From NCBI GenBank assembly GCA_017979445.1, contig CM030717.1, positions 10,311,639 through 10,375,638 of the forward strand: a stretch of 64,000 nt of DNA. The letters run 5' to 3'. The position numbers were made by a program, and so were the translations under genes. The notes under the pieces were generated by a model, which saw only the letters and a program-made list of their open reading frames with translations, was not told the DNA's origin and ran no database searches. Below, piece by piece: positions 25,501-37,514 of the stretch (position 1 is the first letter of the stretch; each line of letters opens with the position of its first letter). Origin of the DNA: Akebia trifoliata (lineage: Eukaryota; Streptophyta; Magnoliopsida; Ranunculales; Lardizabalaceae).

Positions 25501-28500
25501 CTGAAGGTTCATTGATGGATTTTCAGTTTTTCATTGATGTAAGCGATAACCATTTTATCGTAACATTAAAACACTGAATTTGGGATCCACTGTAGGAATC
25601 AGCAGACAGATTTAATAACATAGCTAGTAGGCTACCCAATGTTCCGAATGAAACTATTTTATACGCAACAAACTCCACTTACAACGTGTCAGATCCATCT
25701 TTGTGAGCAATTAGACCCCTCCCATGACAAGCAGTGCACTGGGTCATTTGATTTTCCTTGAAAAATCCAGGTTCTTTGCCTGCATTACACACATGACACG
25801 GTATCTCTCCTCGTCCTGTACAACCTGCAATTCTTTATAGGATTACAATGATTCCAACAATAACCTTTACTATAATCAAGATAATAGAAAACAATTTGCT
25901 CATTCCATAAATAGAGAAGAATGACAACAGAGAGATTGCATCAAGAAAGAACAAGGACAACGACGAGAATAAAAATAGTAAAGAGGGATACTTTCTCCTG
26001 CTGGGAAGACAGCAGCATGAAACCATCTGTCTACCTGTGTGCCCATGCCCGAGTATCAAATGGGCCCCACCAGTAGATATCTAAGGCCAAAACAGAGTTG
26101 ATTGGATGATCATAGCCACCTAAGCCATAACAAATCATTCTACTGGTTGTCTAAGTCTAACAAACGTGACAATCAGTTCATAATATTTCATATTTCAATA
26201 AGGTTGAGTTTCGGCAGAGTGAAGTTCCCAGGGGCGGCTCACCAAATGATTGGTCCTGAACATCCTGGATGTGAGCGATCTTACGGCACAATTAGGGTGA
26301 ACAGCTTCTCCACCATACTTGGATGATCCAAGGTTTCCTCTTATAATTCTAATATTATATCGTAACAATGCTTTCTTTTATAAAAATTAGTATTAAGACT
26401 GACAAATTCCAATAGAAGAAATATGACCTAGATGGTTGAAGAGAACCATAAAAGCCTATTTACAATTATATGACATTAAACTAAATCATTAAAAGGGCAT
26501 TGTTCGAGTGCATTGCCTTTCGAATACTCGTGCATTGCTTGTTTGCCATTCCTACATGGATTCCATTGGCTTACTTGTAGGTCACGACCTTCAAGAGTCA
26601 ATGGGTAGCATCGCAATGAACACGACCATGAAACTGGCTCAACAAATCTCAGAGCTTTCATCAAACCTACCAGATAAGATGTTGCGAGTACTTTAAATTC
26701 TCTAAACTTCTAACGCTCATGAGAAACAAACCAATGCAACAACAATAATAAATTTAAGAGCAGATATATTGGTCCAGAAGACATTTTATTTTTGAACTCC
26801 ACAACAACCAAGATTGATAAATCCTTACCTGAGCATTTCTCGACAGCTTCAGAATGTGGAATTTTTGCTCGTGTTTCTTTGTGTGGTACAAACAAAAGAG
26901 GGAATTCAGATCTTAGATCCAATTCCCATATCCCAAGTTCAGGTCCATTCTCCTTTCCATCTACTTTTCCACCAAGATATGGCTCTGTTTCTCTGATAGT
27001 TTCTCTCTCTTCTATGAAAGATTCCAGAGTTCCCACATAAACATTGCAGTCTTCCACAGTACATATCTTCCATGTCCGAGCAGGTCGACTTCCCCAACAG
27101 CAACGATGCCCAACATGATCGACGAGTAACTCCCGTATCTCTATCTCATCCAAAACTTGCCTATCATGTATACAGTCACAAAAAGTTATTGATTGCATGG
27201 TATAAAGCCGTGTGGTGGTTCATTATCATCATCATCAAATCCACACCCCAAAATTTTGAAGTCGGTTGAACAAATCAACCACAAAAAATGGAGGGGGGAA
27301 AAAGGTGAATGGTCTCTAACATGTAAGTGGTAACATATACAAAGGAGAATGTATGAGGTAATATGACATTCTACGAACAGTACAGCTGCAAATGCAGCAC
27401 ACTCAGGGAGTTGGCCCACCGTTCAATGGATTCCGCCAAGGCGTTACCCATGCCAAAAATTACATGATAGAATGATTCAAACCATATGAGAATTAGTTTA
27501 TTTTGGATCATTCATTACATGCTTCTGAGTTCAGACTGCACAAGATTGTCATGACCAGAAGATTAACATCATTTGATTGATTTTTTTTTAGCTTATGTGT
27601 ATAGCATCATGTGTGGGTGTAGAACATTGTTCCTGATACACGAAATAAATATTAGATTTCCTTATATGTCAGCAGGAATAAATCATTTCAAAGCTAATTA
27701 CAATCTAGAAAAGGAAGGTCCCAACTTGCCACAAAGACCTACTTTGTTGAGCAAATTTTCAGGAAAGAGATTGAGGAGAGTAAGGAGAGTGGAAGAAGTC
27801 CCGTGGACTGCCAAGCTAGTCACGATAGAAGCAAAGGATATAAACTAAATATCAGTGTCATGATAACTGGGTACAGCAAGATCACACATGGATATGGCAT
27901 CTTCACTTAAAAGTGAAGTGCCAAACACTGGTATGGTTTCCATGTGTAAGGGTAACATGGCTTGTGCCCCAAAACATTTGAAAGGGGCATAGAAAAATAA
28001 ACATTCCCAACAAGTAACAATTAAAAGAGTGGTTAAGAGCATGTGCTACCGATGGATTCAAACAAAAAGAAAATAAGGAAACACCACCAGAAAAGAAACC
28101 CATGTTTCATCTAACTCTATTTTTATTATATTCATTCATTTTTCGGTATGGGTAAAGCAGGGATAGAATCATCGTCTCAAGGTTGCAGCATAGAACATTG
28201 TTGAATCAAGTTATGGGCTCAACCCCAGAAAAACTGGTATTTAAACTAAATAATAATGATAACATAGTATCCAATCTTACCTACCAACTTCATTCGACAA
28301 GTTTCCACCAGGACCTCCTCCAAGTCCACCCTGATAAACAATAACTTGCTCTACAACAAGTGATTTACAAGGTAACGTGAGATAATAAGAAGTGTAACAA
28401 TGCTAGCTGAAAAGAGCAAAACATAATAAATGTAAGTCAACTGACATGCTGAAAAATGATAATACAAGTTTATCACCAATATATATAGGTCATGTTTGGG

Positions 28501-29611
28501 AGCCAATGCCTTTGTCCTATAGAATTGTGAATTGTCGATGTTTTACCGTTAATTTGTAAATCACTTTTGATGGGGTTAGAAGTTTCAGATTGGGCTGATT
28601 TTTTGTGAGGATGATCACCAAAACTTTTAAGCCAAAAATGCTTTCGAAAAGTCCATCATTCAGTAGTTCATGGACACAGAAAAAATACTACATATAAGAA
28701 ACAATATTAAATAAGTTTTTAAATGGCCAAATTTGTGTGCTTCAGGAGGAAAAAATTAATTCCCTTGATGCTATGCCATGCATGACTCACTGATCTGAAC
28801 GATCCACTGGGTGGGAAAAGTCAATTCCTTCTGAAGGTTAGCATAGTTGAATAGGTGAATCGTCTTCAATACTTGTCAATAATATCAAATACCAGTGATT
28901 TAGAACCAGAGATCAATTTTTATTTTTATTTTTCTGTCTCTACTTAATGTCTTCACATGTTGTTCAGAGCTTGCCTTCACCATGCAAATCACAGTTGGAA
29001 GAACTGTTTCAATTAAACCTCCATCTCTAAATATCAGCCTCCCTAACCATTTCAGTATTTCACTCTTTACTCAATTTTCTTGTCTGGAAGTTTATTAACA
29101 GGATTGAAACCTGCAGAAACCTTATAAATTGTTAAATTCTCAATCCAACATTCATCTCTACCTCACACGATAAAACACGGGATTACGGATTAAATCTAAT
29201 TCTCAAGAAAGGAAGCGCATGATCCATAATTGACCAAACAAATCTAAATTCAATCTTGAAAACCCCAATTTCAGATTAACTAATTAAAATAAAGCCCATA
29301 ATTGTAGTAGTACCTCTGGGGTCGGGGTCGGGTTCGGGGGAACTAAGTAAAGCGGCATGGATCGAAGGCGGATAATGATCAGAAACAGCTGTTGCAGATC
29401 GAATCTCATCAACACTAACTTCAGTTCTAGCAGAAGATGCGGTGGGGATAATAGAATTTGTTCTTCCAATGTACTGGTATGAACTCCATTTCTCCTCTTT
29501 CTCTTCACCTTTAAACGTAAACACGAAGAATGAGAGAGAGAGAGAGAGATTGAAATTTTGCTAAAAGAATCAAACACAGACGATCATACCTGATAGCAGA
29601 TGTTCTTCCAT
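19501..29611 (-). CDS. SSUH2-like protein with DnaJ-type cysteine-rich zinc finger
   Basis: Seven exons join cleanly: 29611-29590, 29508-29314, 28350-28281, 27160-26829, 25824-25683, 25455-25330 and 19885-19501. They total 1272 bp and encode 423 aa with GT-AG introns. A short acidic start (MEEHLLSG) leads into a Ser/Pro-rich region, a Gly-rich linker (GGLGGGPGG) and the conserved [20 protein letters not shown] block. A zinc-finger region at about residues 205-284 has four CXXCXGXG motifs: [24 protein letters not shown] and CTTCQGGG. The C-terminal domain ends [14 protein letters not shown]. The family is known from animals (SSUH2) and plants. The zinc finger resembles that of DnaJ chaperones, but there is no J domain and the plant role is unknown. 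The last intron (25329-19886) hosts a chromovirus; without it and one target copy it would be about 249 bp. All coding phases are intact. Confidence 0.92.
20039..20375 (-). repeat. 3' LTR of the chromovirus
   Basis: 337 bp, TG...CA ends. Aligns along its full length with 24891-25228. It lies directly left of the polypurine tract and is closest to the host gene's last exon. Confidence 0.95.
20376..20386 (-). other. Polypurine tract
   Basis: On the minus strand this reads GGGGGGTAGGG and abuts the 3' LTR. That is the expected place and composition for the plus-strand primer of reverse transcription. Confidence 0.85.
20408..24827 (-). pseudogene. Degenerate gag-pol polyprotein with chromodomain
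   Basis: Gag begins at the ATG at 24827 with a glutamine-rich, probably coiled-coil start; its core continues to about 24000 across frameshifts. The zinc knuckle near 23825-23875 has Arg where the first Cys is expected ([10 protein letters not shown]). The protease shows [11 protein letters not shown] (about 23580-23620). Reverse transcriptase covers about 23090-22520, with the catalytic block as FFDDIL. RNase H follows ([15 protein letters not shown], near 22180). Integrase covers about 21774-21078 and keeps an HHCC-type region and IVCDRD, but the usual MDFIEG block reads MNFIEG. The chromodomain ends the frame at 20408 ([16 protein letters not shown]). Several frame changes separate these parts, so no intact protein is made. 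Confidence 0.9.
24875..24888 (-). other. Primer binding site, initiator tRNA-Met type
   Basis: Two bases inside the 5' LTR the minus strand reads TGGTATCAAAGCCA, one mismatch from the usual plant iMet site TGGTATCAGAGC. The gag ATG lies 47 bp further on. Confidence 0.85.
24891..25228 (-). repeat. 5' LTR of the chromovirus
   Basis: 338 bp, TG...CA ends, followed by the GTTAC target duplication. About 96% identical to the 3' LTR. Confidence 0.95.
28485..28640. repeat. MITE fragment in SSUH2 intron 2
   Basis: Contains TTGATGGGGTTAGAAGTTTCAGATTGGGCTG (core GGTTAGAAGTTTCAGATT) and TGTGAGGATGATCACC, the same half-unit found in the element at 12442-12842 and in ceramidase intron 1. Only one arm is visible, so it looks truncated. 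Confidence 0.5.
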
Positions 29612-29765
29612 TTTTCCACACAAACACAGAGACAGAGGGAGAAAAAGGACTCTATAATATGATAAATGTCTATATCCAGATCTCTTAGCCAGCAAGGAAA
29701 ATAGTCGGACCCACACGCCTGCTCAATCGTGGTTTTTTGGCTTGTTTGACTTCGAAATTTTGTAG

Positions 29766-29962
29766 GGTGTGTTTGGATTGGCATTTTCTAAAACGTGTTA
29801 TTCGGTTAAAGACCAGAACATGTTTGGGTTCATTTTCCCTAAATGCAACTTTTAATCAGTCTTGAATATAAAAAAGCCCTAACAACATGAGCAAAACACG
29901 TTATCTTCGAATTACATTTCAAAAAATGCATTTTGCAAAAGCCAATTGAAACTGTTTACTTA
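29766..29962. mobile_element. Tourist/Harbinger-like MITE near the SSUH2 promoter
   Basis: The left end GTGTTTGGATTGGCATTTT faces the complement of AACAGTTTCAATTGGCTTTT on the right. AAATGCA-type motifs in the arms are typical of plant Tourist elements. It lies about 150 bp upstream of the SSUH2-like start codon. The 3-bp target site was not resolved. Confidence 0.45.
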
Positions 29963-29980
29963 ACACAAAGACTAAATTTA

Positions 29981-30592
29981 GGGAAAATTACTTAATAGTC
30001 TCTGATACTAATTTTTCGAGGTTACCAATTTTTTAATCACTGTCGACAATGAATAAAAATAAAAAATTGGTGACCTCAAAAATAATTTTTTTATTTTATT
30101 TTATTGTCAACCTCGATGTTGTAAGACCCATCCAATTCATTTTTTCAAGTTTTTCATCAACTTAAAACTTGGCATGATGACTTGTGTTGATGATTTCAAA
30201 TCAAAAGAATCAACATTGATCAATTTTCACCCAAAAATGAAGCAAACTAATTGAAAAAATCATTGTTTTTACATACATCTTCAAAATGCTTGAAAAAAAA
30301 ATGGGGGAAAACTCCTAGAAATGACTTCTTCTTCCTTCTCAAATCCTTTTCATTGGGACAGAATCTTCAAAACTCGATTGGGATACCTGAAATCCAAATT
30401 TTTTGAATGAAAAAGTGGTAAGTTCGAATGGTTAGGGCGATATTGACATTTCAATTGTAAGAAATGTTTAGAGTGAGGTTCAAGGATTGTTTTGAAAAGA
30501 GAGATTTACTATATGGACTATTTTGATAACCTGCAAAAGTAATGACTAAATTGAAAGAAAAAATAGCGTTAGGGACCATTAAGTAATCTTCC
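29981..30592. mobile_element. Long non-autonomous TIR element
   Basis: The left end GGGAAAATTACTTAATAGTC matches the complement of the right end (AAGGAAGATTACTTAATGGTC, core GATTACTTAATGGTC) over about 27 bp, continuing into TCTGATAC against CCTAACGC. The element is about 612 bp with no coding capacity. I found no convincing target duplication, so the superfamily is open. Confidence 0.6.
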
Positions 30593-32127
30593 TTTAAAAT
30601 TATCATACAATTCTTGAAGTATGTATAGCTCATCTTTACATCAAACCAATATTGGGAATTATGAATAAGATTGAAACTTGGTTAACTTTTTAAATGTATA
30701 ATTTTAGTTAAATAAAATTAGTCTACTTTATCAAGGATAGTCATTTTTAGATTAAGATTACAAGGGAAAAATGGCTAGCTTGAGTTAGTAGTTGTGTGCG
30801 CTCTGGCTCTTGTAGCTAGTGTTTTTATGATGAGTGATGAGCAGTCATTCAAAGCTTCTTTGGAGAAGGTACAATTCTTTAAATGATTTTGTTATTGTAG
30901 GTGCATAATCACACCTATCGTACGTAGATCAATAATTAAACATCCATGTGTCCATCGTTGCATGAGTAAAATGTGTCGAGATATTCCATGCGTCAACTCT
31001 CCCGAATAGGAAACTCAACTTGACTGATAAAAAAGGTGCCATATAAGGAACACTCAACTGAAAAAACTATATTCAGCCAAGTGATAATAATCCTATTTTG
31101 GGAAGAATATAGAGACCTTAAATATTGCGGGATAAATCTTTATTCGAGATCCTCCTAAGTTTTCTGAATCTTGAGTTTTAGAAAGATGTATTGGAAACAA
31201 ACTAAAATGGGAATAAACCATATTGTACATGGAATGACAACGGGTAAGATTAAGAAGTTTCTTAATGGGGAAAAATACATGATTATAGGAAAGATTCTAA
31301 ATTTTTTTTTTGCAAATTTGGAAGAAGAAACCTAGGGGGGGGGGATTTATCAGTAATATGGTAAAATACTTTTGAATTTATTTTCACTTCCACTATTTTA
31401 TCCTGGTTACTTAACTGTCGAAGAGCCTTGGATAAGGAAACCCTTCTCAGTTTTCAAACTTTTTGAATGGTTCAAGGGGATGATTTATATCAAGATACGA
31501 GTTTGGGGTGAGGTAAAGTTTGTTCTTTTTACCTACAGTTATTTTACTACAATAAGATATATGGGAAAGAATAAGATATATGGGAAAGCATGTAAAACAA
31601 AAGGTTACAATAAAGAATTAGATATATAATTGAGTAAGGTTAGAAGGTTCCTAAAATTGGCTTAAATCTCGAATTGTCATCCTGTTCACAAACGATACTG
31701 AGCTCATTGACAAAATGAGACAAAAGTGTTTTTTTTTTTTTTCAAATCTATGAACCGGTAAAAATGAAATGTATTTTTACTCATGAAAAAGAAGAAGAAG
31801 AAGTGGCAAATCTTGACCATAGCATCTTTATTTCAATTGATTTTCAAAATCATGCATGAAAGTCTGATGTACGATAAATATATTAAATTGCATAACATGC
31901 TTTTAAGGCACTTCATGCCAAAATATATTTTTGAACATGGTTCTCCCACATAGTGCATTTGTGGGAAGCAAATAAACATCGTATAGTGTACTAGTAAGTT
32001 TATCTTCTACTCTTATCATTTTATTCATTTATTTCTAACAATGCTACCCTTCATGCTAAAATCAATCGAGTTTGTCGATTTCATTAACATTGCATTCTTT
32101 TTGTACTCATCATTGATTTGGGACCGT

Positions 32128-32560
32128 AACTAAAAGAAAGATTGATTCTTTGGGATCCTCCTTTCTTCAAATGCCGATGTACCACTTAAAAAGGCGGGAC
32201 TTTTTTTTTTCTTTCTTTCCTCTTTCATTCGTCGAAGAAAAAACTATGCTCAATTGGAGTGAAGTTGGTCTTTTTGGACTTGATTGAATACTGTTGAAGA
32301 TCCATTTTATACTCCACTAAAGTATTTCATTTGTCTATTCAGTAGCGCCTCGGGGAACGAACATATATAGAATCAGATCAATTCTCAAAATGCCTTTCCG
32401 GATATTCTTCAATGTCTCGACTATTTACAAAACGTGAGAAACAGATAAATAACTATCTATTTCCGGAAGAAATCGAATAATTTATTAGGAATCTTACAAG
32501 ATCAATTCCTTCTTTTTTCTCTGACAGATAGTCAAAACTTCATATGGGTTCGATGCTTAT
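32128..32560 (+). pseudogene. Nuclear insertion of plastid ycf2 (NUPT)
   Basis: The plus-strand frame shows two pieces of the chloroplast Ycf2 protein in the right order. The first is LKERLILWDPPF (about 32131-32166). The second is [20 protein letters not shown] (about 32388-32448), running into [10 protein letters not shown], then TRSIPSFFSDR and a GS ending near 32555. In-frame stops follow EEIE and FFSDR, so it is non-functional. About 190 bp that I cannot match separates the pieces, where Ycf2 would normally be continuous. Ycf2 is a large essential plastid protein; this is a decayed nuclear copy. Confidence 0.85.
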
Positions 32561-33295
32561 CGTAGAGGCTATAATATATAGTGCCCCACAACTATTCATA
32601 ATATAGTAAGTGGGGTTGAAACACGAGAGTGCTCGCCCTTTCTTTCAAGTGGGCTACTTTTTTTTGAAATGCAACACAAATCATTGATTAAACGACAGTC
32701 AAGTGATGATATTTGACGTGTGCTTTTTCAATGATGACTTTAGGTAAGTTTCATTTTCATTTTTTTTTAACCTATTGAAGACTAACAATCTTCGACACAT
32801 GTATGTCGATCAACAACTTCAGATAAAGCTTTACATCTTTTTTTTTTTTTCTCTTTCTCTCTCTCTCTCTATGATTCATTACACAATTATATAGTTCACA
32901 ATTTTCAATGGCAAAAACTGACAGTATTATCAAACATGCCCTAAATATATATTCTTAGGATGACTAACTATTTTAGTGTGGTACCCAAGGAGTGGATCTT
33001 TTGTGGTATTCTTTTCCTATGGTTCAATTAGATGAATGAGAGAGCGCCATGTAGTATACATATCAAAATCCCTTCATTGAAATTTTGAAATTCAATGACC
33101 GACCATTTTTTATTTTTATTTATTTCAAATCCAATTCAAGTCATGATTAATACACATACTATTGTGTTAGATTATATTTTTCAACACGGTCTCTCCGCTA
33201 TTGATAGAGTACTACAAAGAACTACAGGAAAAGTACCACAGAGGATCCACTCCTGTGGTACCCAAGATTAATTTTGTTTAAAAGGTATTAAGAGA

Positions 33296-33682
33296 ATTTC
33301 TATTGTCACACTAATTTTTACTAATGGCACTCCAAGATATGTGATTGGTGATTTACACAGGGATTTCCCCCCATAATGTGCTCAACTTATGTCCAAATTA
33401 TGACTTCGGTACACAGTTCATTTTAATTCTCAAAACATTCGAGTGAATTCGTCACTTTTATAATCAATGAGTTCGATGGTGTATCTACGAATTTGTAGAT
33501 ATTAAAAGTGACGAACTCACTATCGTATGTTATAAAAATGACGAATGTATGTTTTGGGAATTAAAATGAGTAACCAAACTTGAAATTTTGCCATATTAAG
33601 TGCACGAAATGGAGATTCACCTATTTACATATGAATTGGGATGGTATTAGCAAAAGTTGGCGTGGCAATATAATATCTCAAT
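33296..33682. mobile_element. TIR element of the TATTGCCACACCAACTTTTA family
   Basis: The left end GAGAATTTCTATTGTCACACT faces a right end whose complement reads GAGATATTATATTGCCACGCC and then AACTTTTGCTAAT. The interior holds a second palindrome (GAGTTCGATGGTGTATC against a CACTATCGTATG-type arm). About 387 bp; boundaries are approximate and no target duplication was confirmed. Confidence 0.5.
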
Positions 33683-34039
33683 GTTAATTCAATTCTAAAC
33701 TAAGCCCACGACCACTTATGGGCCTTGAGTAGCTCAACTTTCAATTTTCTGAGCCTAACAGTTTATTATCAAGATTTGCAATGAAGTAGCTTGCCGTCTA
33801 ATGAACCGGTAATATCCGTACTCACGCCATACGTGTAATCCTTTACGGTCATTTAGGGCCAAGACTGCCCACCACTGGGGTTTTCAAGTCATGAAAACTT
33901 AAAAGTCCAAACAACCTTGGATTTGGGTATTTTCATGAACAGGTAAGGCCCATCAATAAACACCGGAGTTTCAAGCCCATAATGGAAAATGCGGAAATCT
34001 AACGAAATAAATATAAGGAAAAACTGGAAAACTGGAATG

Positions 34040-34205
34040 ACAAAGGTATTTACCGCGATTCTCACAAGTATGACGTGGGATGTGCATATAACCATAGATG
34101 TTTTTCCTCGCGATACGAGTAAAAATCATCTATGGTTAGGTATGCATCTCTGCGTCAGAATTGTAAGAATCACAGTAAATCCCATGTCACCCCAGCGACG
34201 TCGGC
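34040..34205. mobile_element. MITE, GAGTCGTGCTGG family, in the eL33 promoter
   Basis: Contains the family's full inner palindrome (CGCGATTCTCACAAGTATGACG, core ACCATAGATG; then CATCTATGGTTAGG; then AATCACAGTAAATCCCATGTC) and the right end GTCACCCCAGCGACGTC. The outer left arm is missing. Its right end lies about 185 bp upstream of the eL33 start codon, so it sits within the likely promoter. Confidence 0.65.
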
Positions 34206-34333
34206 TTCAAGGGTTAGATGATATCTATTATGCAGTAGTATTCCACACGGCGGCTTTCGGTACGTAGGGTCTTTAAATCTCAATGGTCCGAGAATTATTC
34301 AATCATTTCCATCTTCTATTTATGGAAAGCTAG

Positions 34334-34342
34334 TTAGGGTTT
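34334..34342 (-). promoter_or_regulatory. Telo-box upstream of eL33
   Basis: TTAGGGTTT on the plus strand is AAACCCTAA on the minus strand, 46 bp upstream of the ATG. Telo-boxes are enriched in plant ribosomal-protein promoters. A second related motif, AAAACCCTAGGTTTT, lies in the first intron near 34438. Confidence 0.7.
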
Positions 34343-34388
34343 AGCATTTGTTCCGAGTGCGTCTGCGAAGTCTGGTCTAGGGAGAAAG

Positions 34389-35016
34389 ATGAAAGGACGC
34401 CAAGGAGAGCGAGTCAGGTACTTCATCTTCTTCATAAAAAACCCTAGGTTTTATATTAAGCTTTTTCGAAATCTTAATGTTTCTGTCGATTTGATGTTCT
34501 TTTATCGTCTTGTTTGAACCAGACTCTATGTCAGAGGAACGATTCTTGGATACAAGAGGTAATTCCGTAGATCTCTTTTAAAGGAATTTTTTTTTTCTGG
34601 AGTTCTAGAGGTAGTTTTAGTTACTAATCTAGGTTTTTTTCTTTGATAAATTAGATCGAAATCGAACCAGTATCCCAACACTTCGTTGATTCAGATCGAA
34701 GGCGTCAACACAAAGGAGGAGGTCGCGTGGTACTGCGGAAAGAAAATGGCTTACATTTACAAGGCTAAGGTCAAGAAGAACGGATCACACTATCGATGCA
34801 TTTGGGGAAAGGTCATAAGGCCCCATGGTAACAGTGGAGTCGTTCGATCAAAGTTCAAGTCAAACCTTCCCCCAAAATCTATGGTAAAATTAGAAACTTT
34901 TACTTTATTTCAATCATTTGTCTTGGTTGCTTTAGGGTTTCAGTGATTTAATCTTAATTTTTTTTTGTGTGCAGGGATCTAGGGTTCGGGTTTTCATGTA
35001 TCCAAGCAATATATAA
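34389..35016 (+). CDS. 60S ribosomal protein eL33 (L35a)
   Basis: A component of the large cytosolic ribosomal subunit. Four exons, 34389-34417, 34523-34558, 34655-34883 and 34975-35016, total 336 bp and encode 111 aa, the normal plant length. All introns are GT-AG and phases match (AG|A, AG|A, then a phase-0 junction). The protein starts [20 protein letters not shown] and contains the basic, RNA-binding [20 protein letters not shown] block. It ends [12 protein letters not shown]. No residue or frame is disturbed, so this looks like a working copy. Short introns and a telo-box upstream fit a strongly expressed translation gene. A MITE abuts its promoter. Confidence 0.96.
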
Positions 35017-36589
35017 GGTATTGTTACCAACTATTGTTTCCAAGTGTTAGTATCATGTAATTTGTCGAGTGTTGTTTAGTTATTTTGGGCTGAAACGTTT
35101 GGTTGATAGTTGACATCAATAGTTTTGTTCACATCAAATGTTTGATTTTATATTTCTTTTTATAATTGGGACCATGATCTTTGAATTTCTCCATATCGAT
35201 TAGTAGTGATTAACCACAATAGTTTGTCTTTTTTAATTATATGTTGTTTTTGGTATTTTTGCTGCATATTCCCTGAAAATGTATGAACTTGATGATTCTT
35301 CTACATGGGGTATTTGATCCAGGATGGTGGGAAAAGGTAAAGGTGATCTTGTCCTCCTGGAATTTGCTTAGTATGGATATGCATGATAAGGTGGTGGGAC
35401 CAACCATCAGATACATATCACTTCATTCACATGGGATGTTTTCTTAGTTGTCACAAACCTCAAACAACATGATAACAATACTTCACGATCTTGTGTTTTT
35501 AAGATTTTTTTTTTTTTTTGCAAGAGAAGAAAAAGAATTCAACTAGAGATACTAGTTATCATGAGCACCATCTACGAAAAGAAAAAATCTACCTTAAAAA
35601 TAACCCTCGACTAGTGGGCCTCAACATCCATCTATAATAACTCTTTGTTTCTTTTAAGATAATCAGAATGTTTATTCAATATATTAAGGTCGTCAATGGG
35701 CTGTTTCTAGTTGTGTTTGGCTGAGCGTCAACTCAGTCCTAAAGAGAGGGATTATGCCTTATACCAATCATATACTTCTATCGAACCTAAGTTGGCTATG
35801 CCTAAGCCCGATCCTAACGAGCATGGACCTTCTCTGGTTGATTTTCGGGTTTTAAAAAAAAATTAGATCACATTTTTTGAAACTATTTGGTAGTCTAATA
35901 TTACTTTTCATGAAAATAGGAGTCCCATGCCTATCCTAATTGTAAATGGTTAGAGATGAAAGTGAACTTATCATTTATAATATGTTATAATTATCTTTTG
36001 TCATAAAATATTTTGTTAGGCCCTAGCCCAGTCCATGTGCAATGGGATGAGTTTTTTTTTTTTGGCGTAGTTCTACTTTTGTGAGCTCAAGATCAAGGAC
36101 CTTGGGTGGATCAAGCTCAGATAGCAAGCCTATGGGCTCAAATGACTCCCTTACTAAATATTCCCACCCAAGAGTCGTTACATTAATCAACATGAAAAAA
36201 GGGTGGTGATATAATATCACCAAACCTAGCAAAGAAATTAGAAAACACATACAAGTGTTATCAACGTGTGTTGAATTGCTTGTAAGGGTTGGTATTTGGC
36301 TGTTGAATTTGATGGTTAAACAATCATAGAGCTTTGAAAATTGGAAGTTTATGATTGATTGGTTCATTAAGGAAACACGAGGTTTTACATGGTGTAGATG
36401 AGAAGTCAAAGTCTATGCAATTATGCTTGGGAGGGGATGGATATGAACATGTTGTGGGGGCAAGAAAAAGTTTATCCAAGATTGGGGTCTACATTTATCT
36501 AATAATTGTTGAGAAAGGTTTGATGATCAGAAGGTTTGTAAAACAAACTTCCAACTAAGACTTGCATGTGCAACACAGAGTATTGATAA

Positions 36590-36975
36590 GATTATTCTAT
36601 TAAGTTATAATTTAGAATCCTATACTAAAAAAACGATAGTAAACACATTCTTCAGTCAAGAACATGTGGAGTCGATTAGAAAGATCGTGACGTTATACCG
36701 ACACGTGGCCACCATGTGGAAAAAAATTATGTTTGGAGATATGAAGTGAGCACGTGTCGACATCTCCGAGTATGATGTAAACAGAACGTCATGCGATACA
36801 ATCATTTATTATGAGAATTTATAAAGAGGTTGTAAACGAAAGTGAATGTATGCAATTTCATCTAAAAATATTATTATATTCTGTAAAAATTGAGATTGAC
36901 TTGATCGTCGGAGTGTAATTGTAAATTCAATAAGAATAAGTAATTGCAATTGAGTATCACTAATAAGAGTTTAAT
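36590..36975 (+). repeat. Left arm of a large inverted repeat (LTR-like)
   Basis: Pairs with 37515-37910 in opposite orientation. It contains a TATA-like TTTATAAAGAGGTTGTAAAC and a GACTTGATCGTCGGAGTGTAAT block. This 'TTGA-CGTCGGAGTG' signature is common near the 3' end of LTRs of Tat/Ogre-type and other plant retrotransposons. The arms have diverged by many substitutions. Confidence 0.6.
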
Positions 36976-37514
36976 AAGATCAATGATAACAATCAAGCAT
37001 TAACCTTCAACATGATTGAGCATGTTTTTCTAAAGCATGCCATGAATGATGAAAACGAGGTTGGTAGGTATCCTTTTTGCAATGGCAATTGCAAATGTAC
37101 TGAAGCAATCATATCATTTGATTGACTCTGCTCAGTATCTCGAAATTCTCGTACTCTAAGCCCATAAGAGAAATGCGGGTAAATTTGGCATGTCAAGGTT
37201 AAGAGCAACATGAGTTCATTGAACAATTGAGGCATGGCAATTTGAAATTTCGTTAAGTGGAATAATCTAAGAAAAATAAATGGGGCGAAAGAGAAGAGTA
37301 AGTAGTATACGCTATGAGGTTGATGCTTTGAGGGGGTGTGTTTCGACATGCCTAATCAACGGAATAAATGATGACTCAAGATGGAAAAATAGTGAGCAAG
37401 TTGGTCATTATAGAGGTTATATATGCCAAAAGATCACAATTTACGGTAAGGATTATGCAAATTGAGACTCAAATTTCTTTTGCCATTCAAGAAGATTTTT
37501 GGGTACCAAATTTG

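Larger units (their letters stand above)
29612..34330. other. Intergenic region between the divergent SSUH2-like and eL33 genes
   Basis: The left part (29612-29760) is the SSUH2-like promoter and leader. The rest holds Tourist-like and long-TIR elements, a plastid-derived segment and MITE copies, all listed separately. Roughly 30600-32120 and 32640-33290 are AT-rich with homopolymers (for example G9 near 31334 and T runs near 31729 and 32830) and contain nothing I can identify. Confidence 0.65.

Noticed and set aside
26792..27040. 82-aa plus-strand frame
   Set aside because: Antisense of SSUH2-like exon 4, which matches the family in the other direction.
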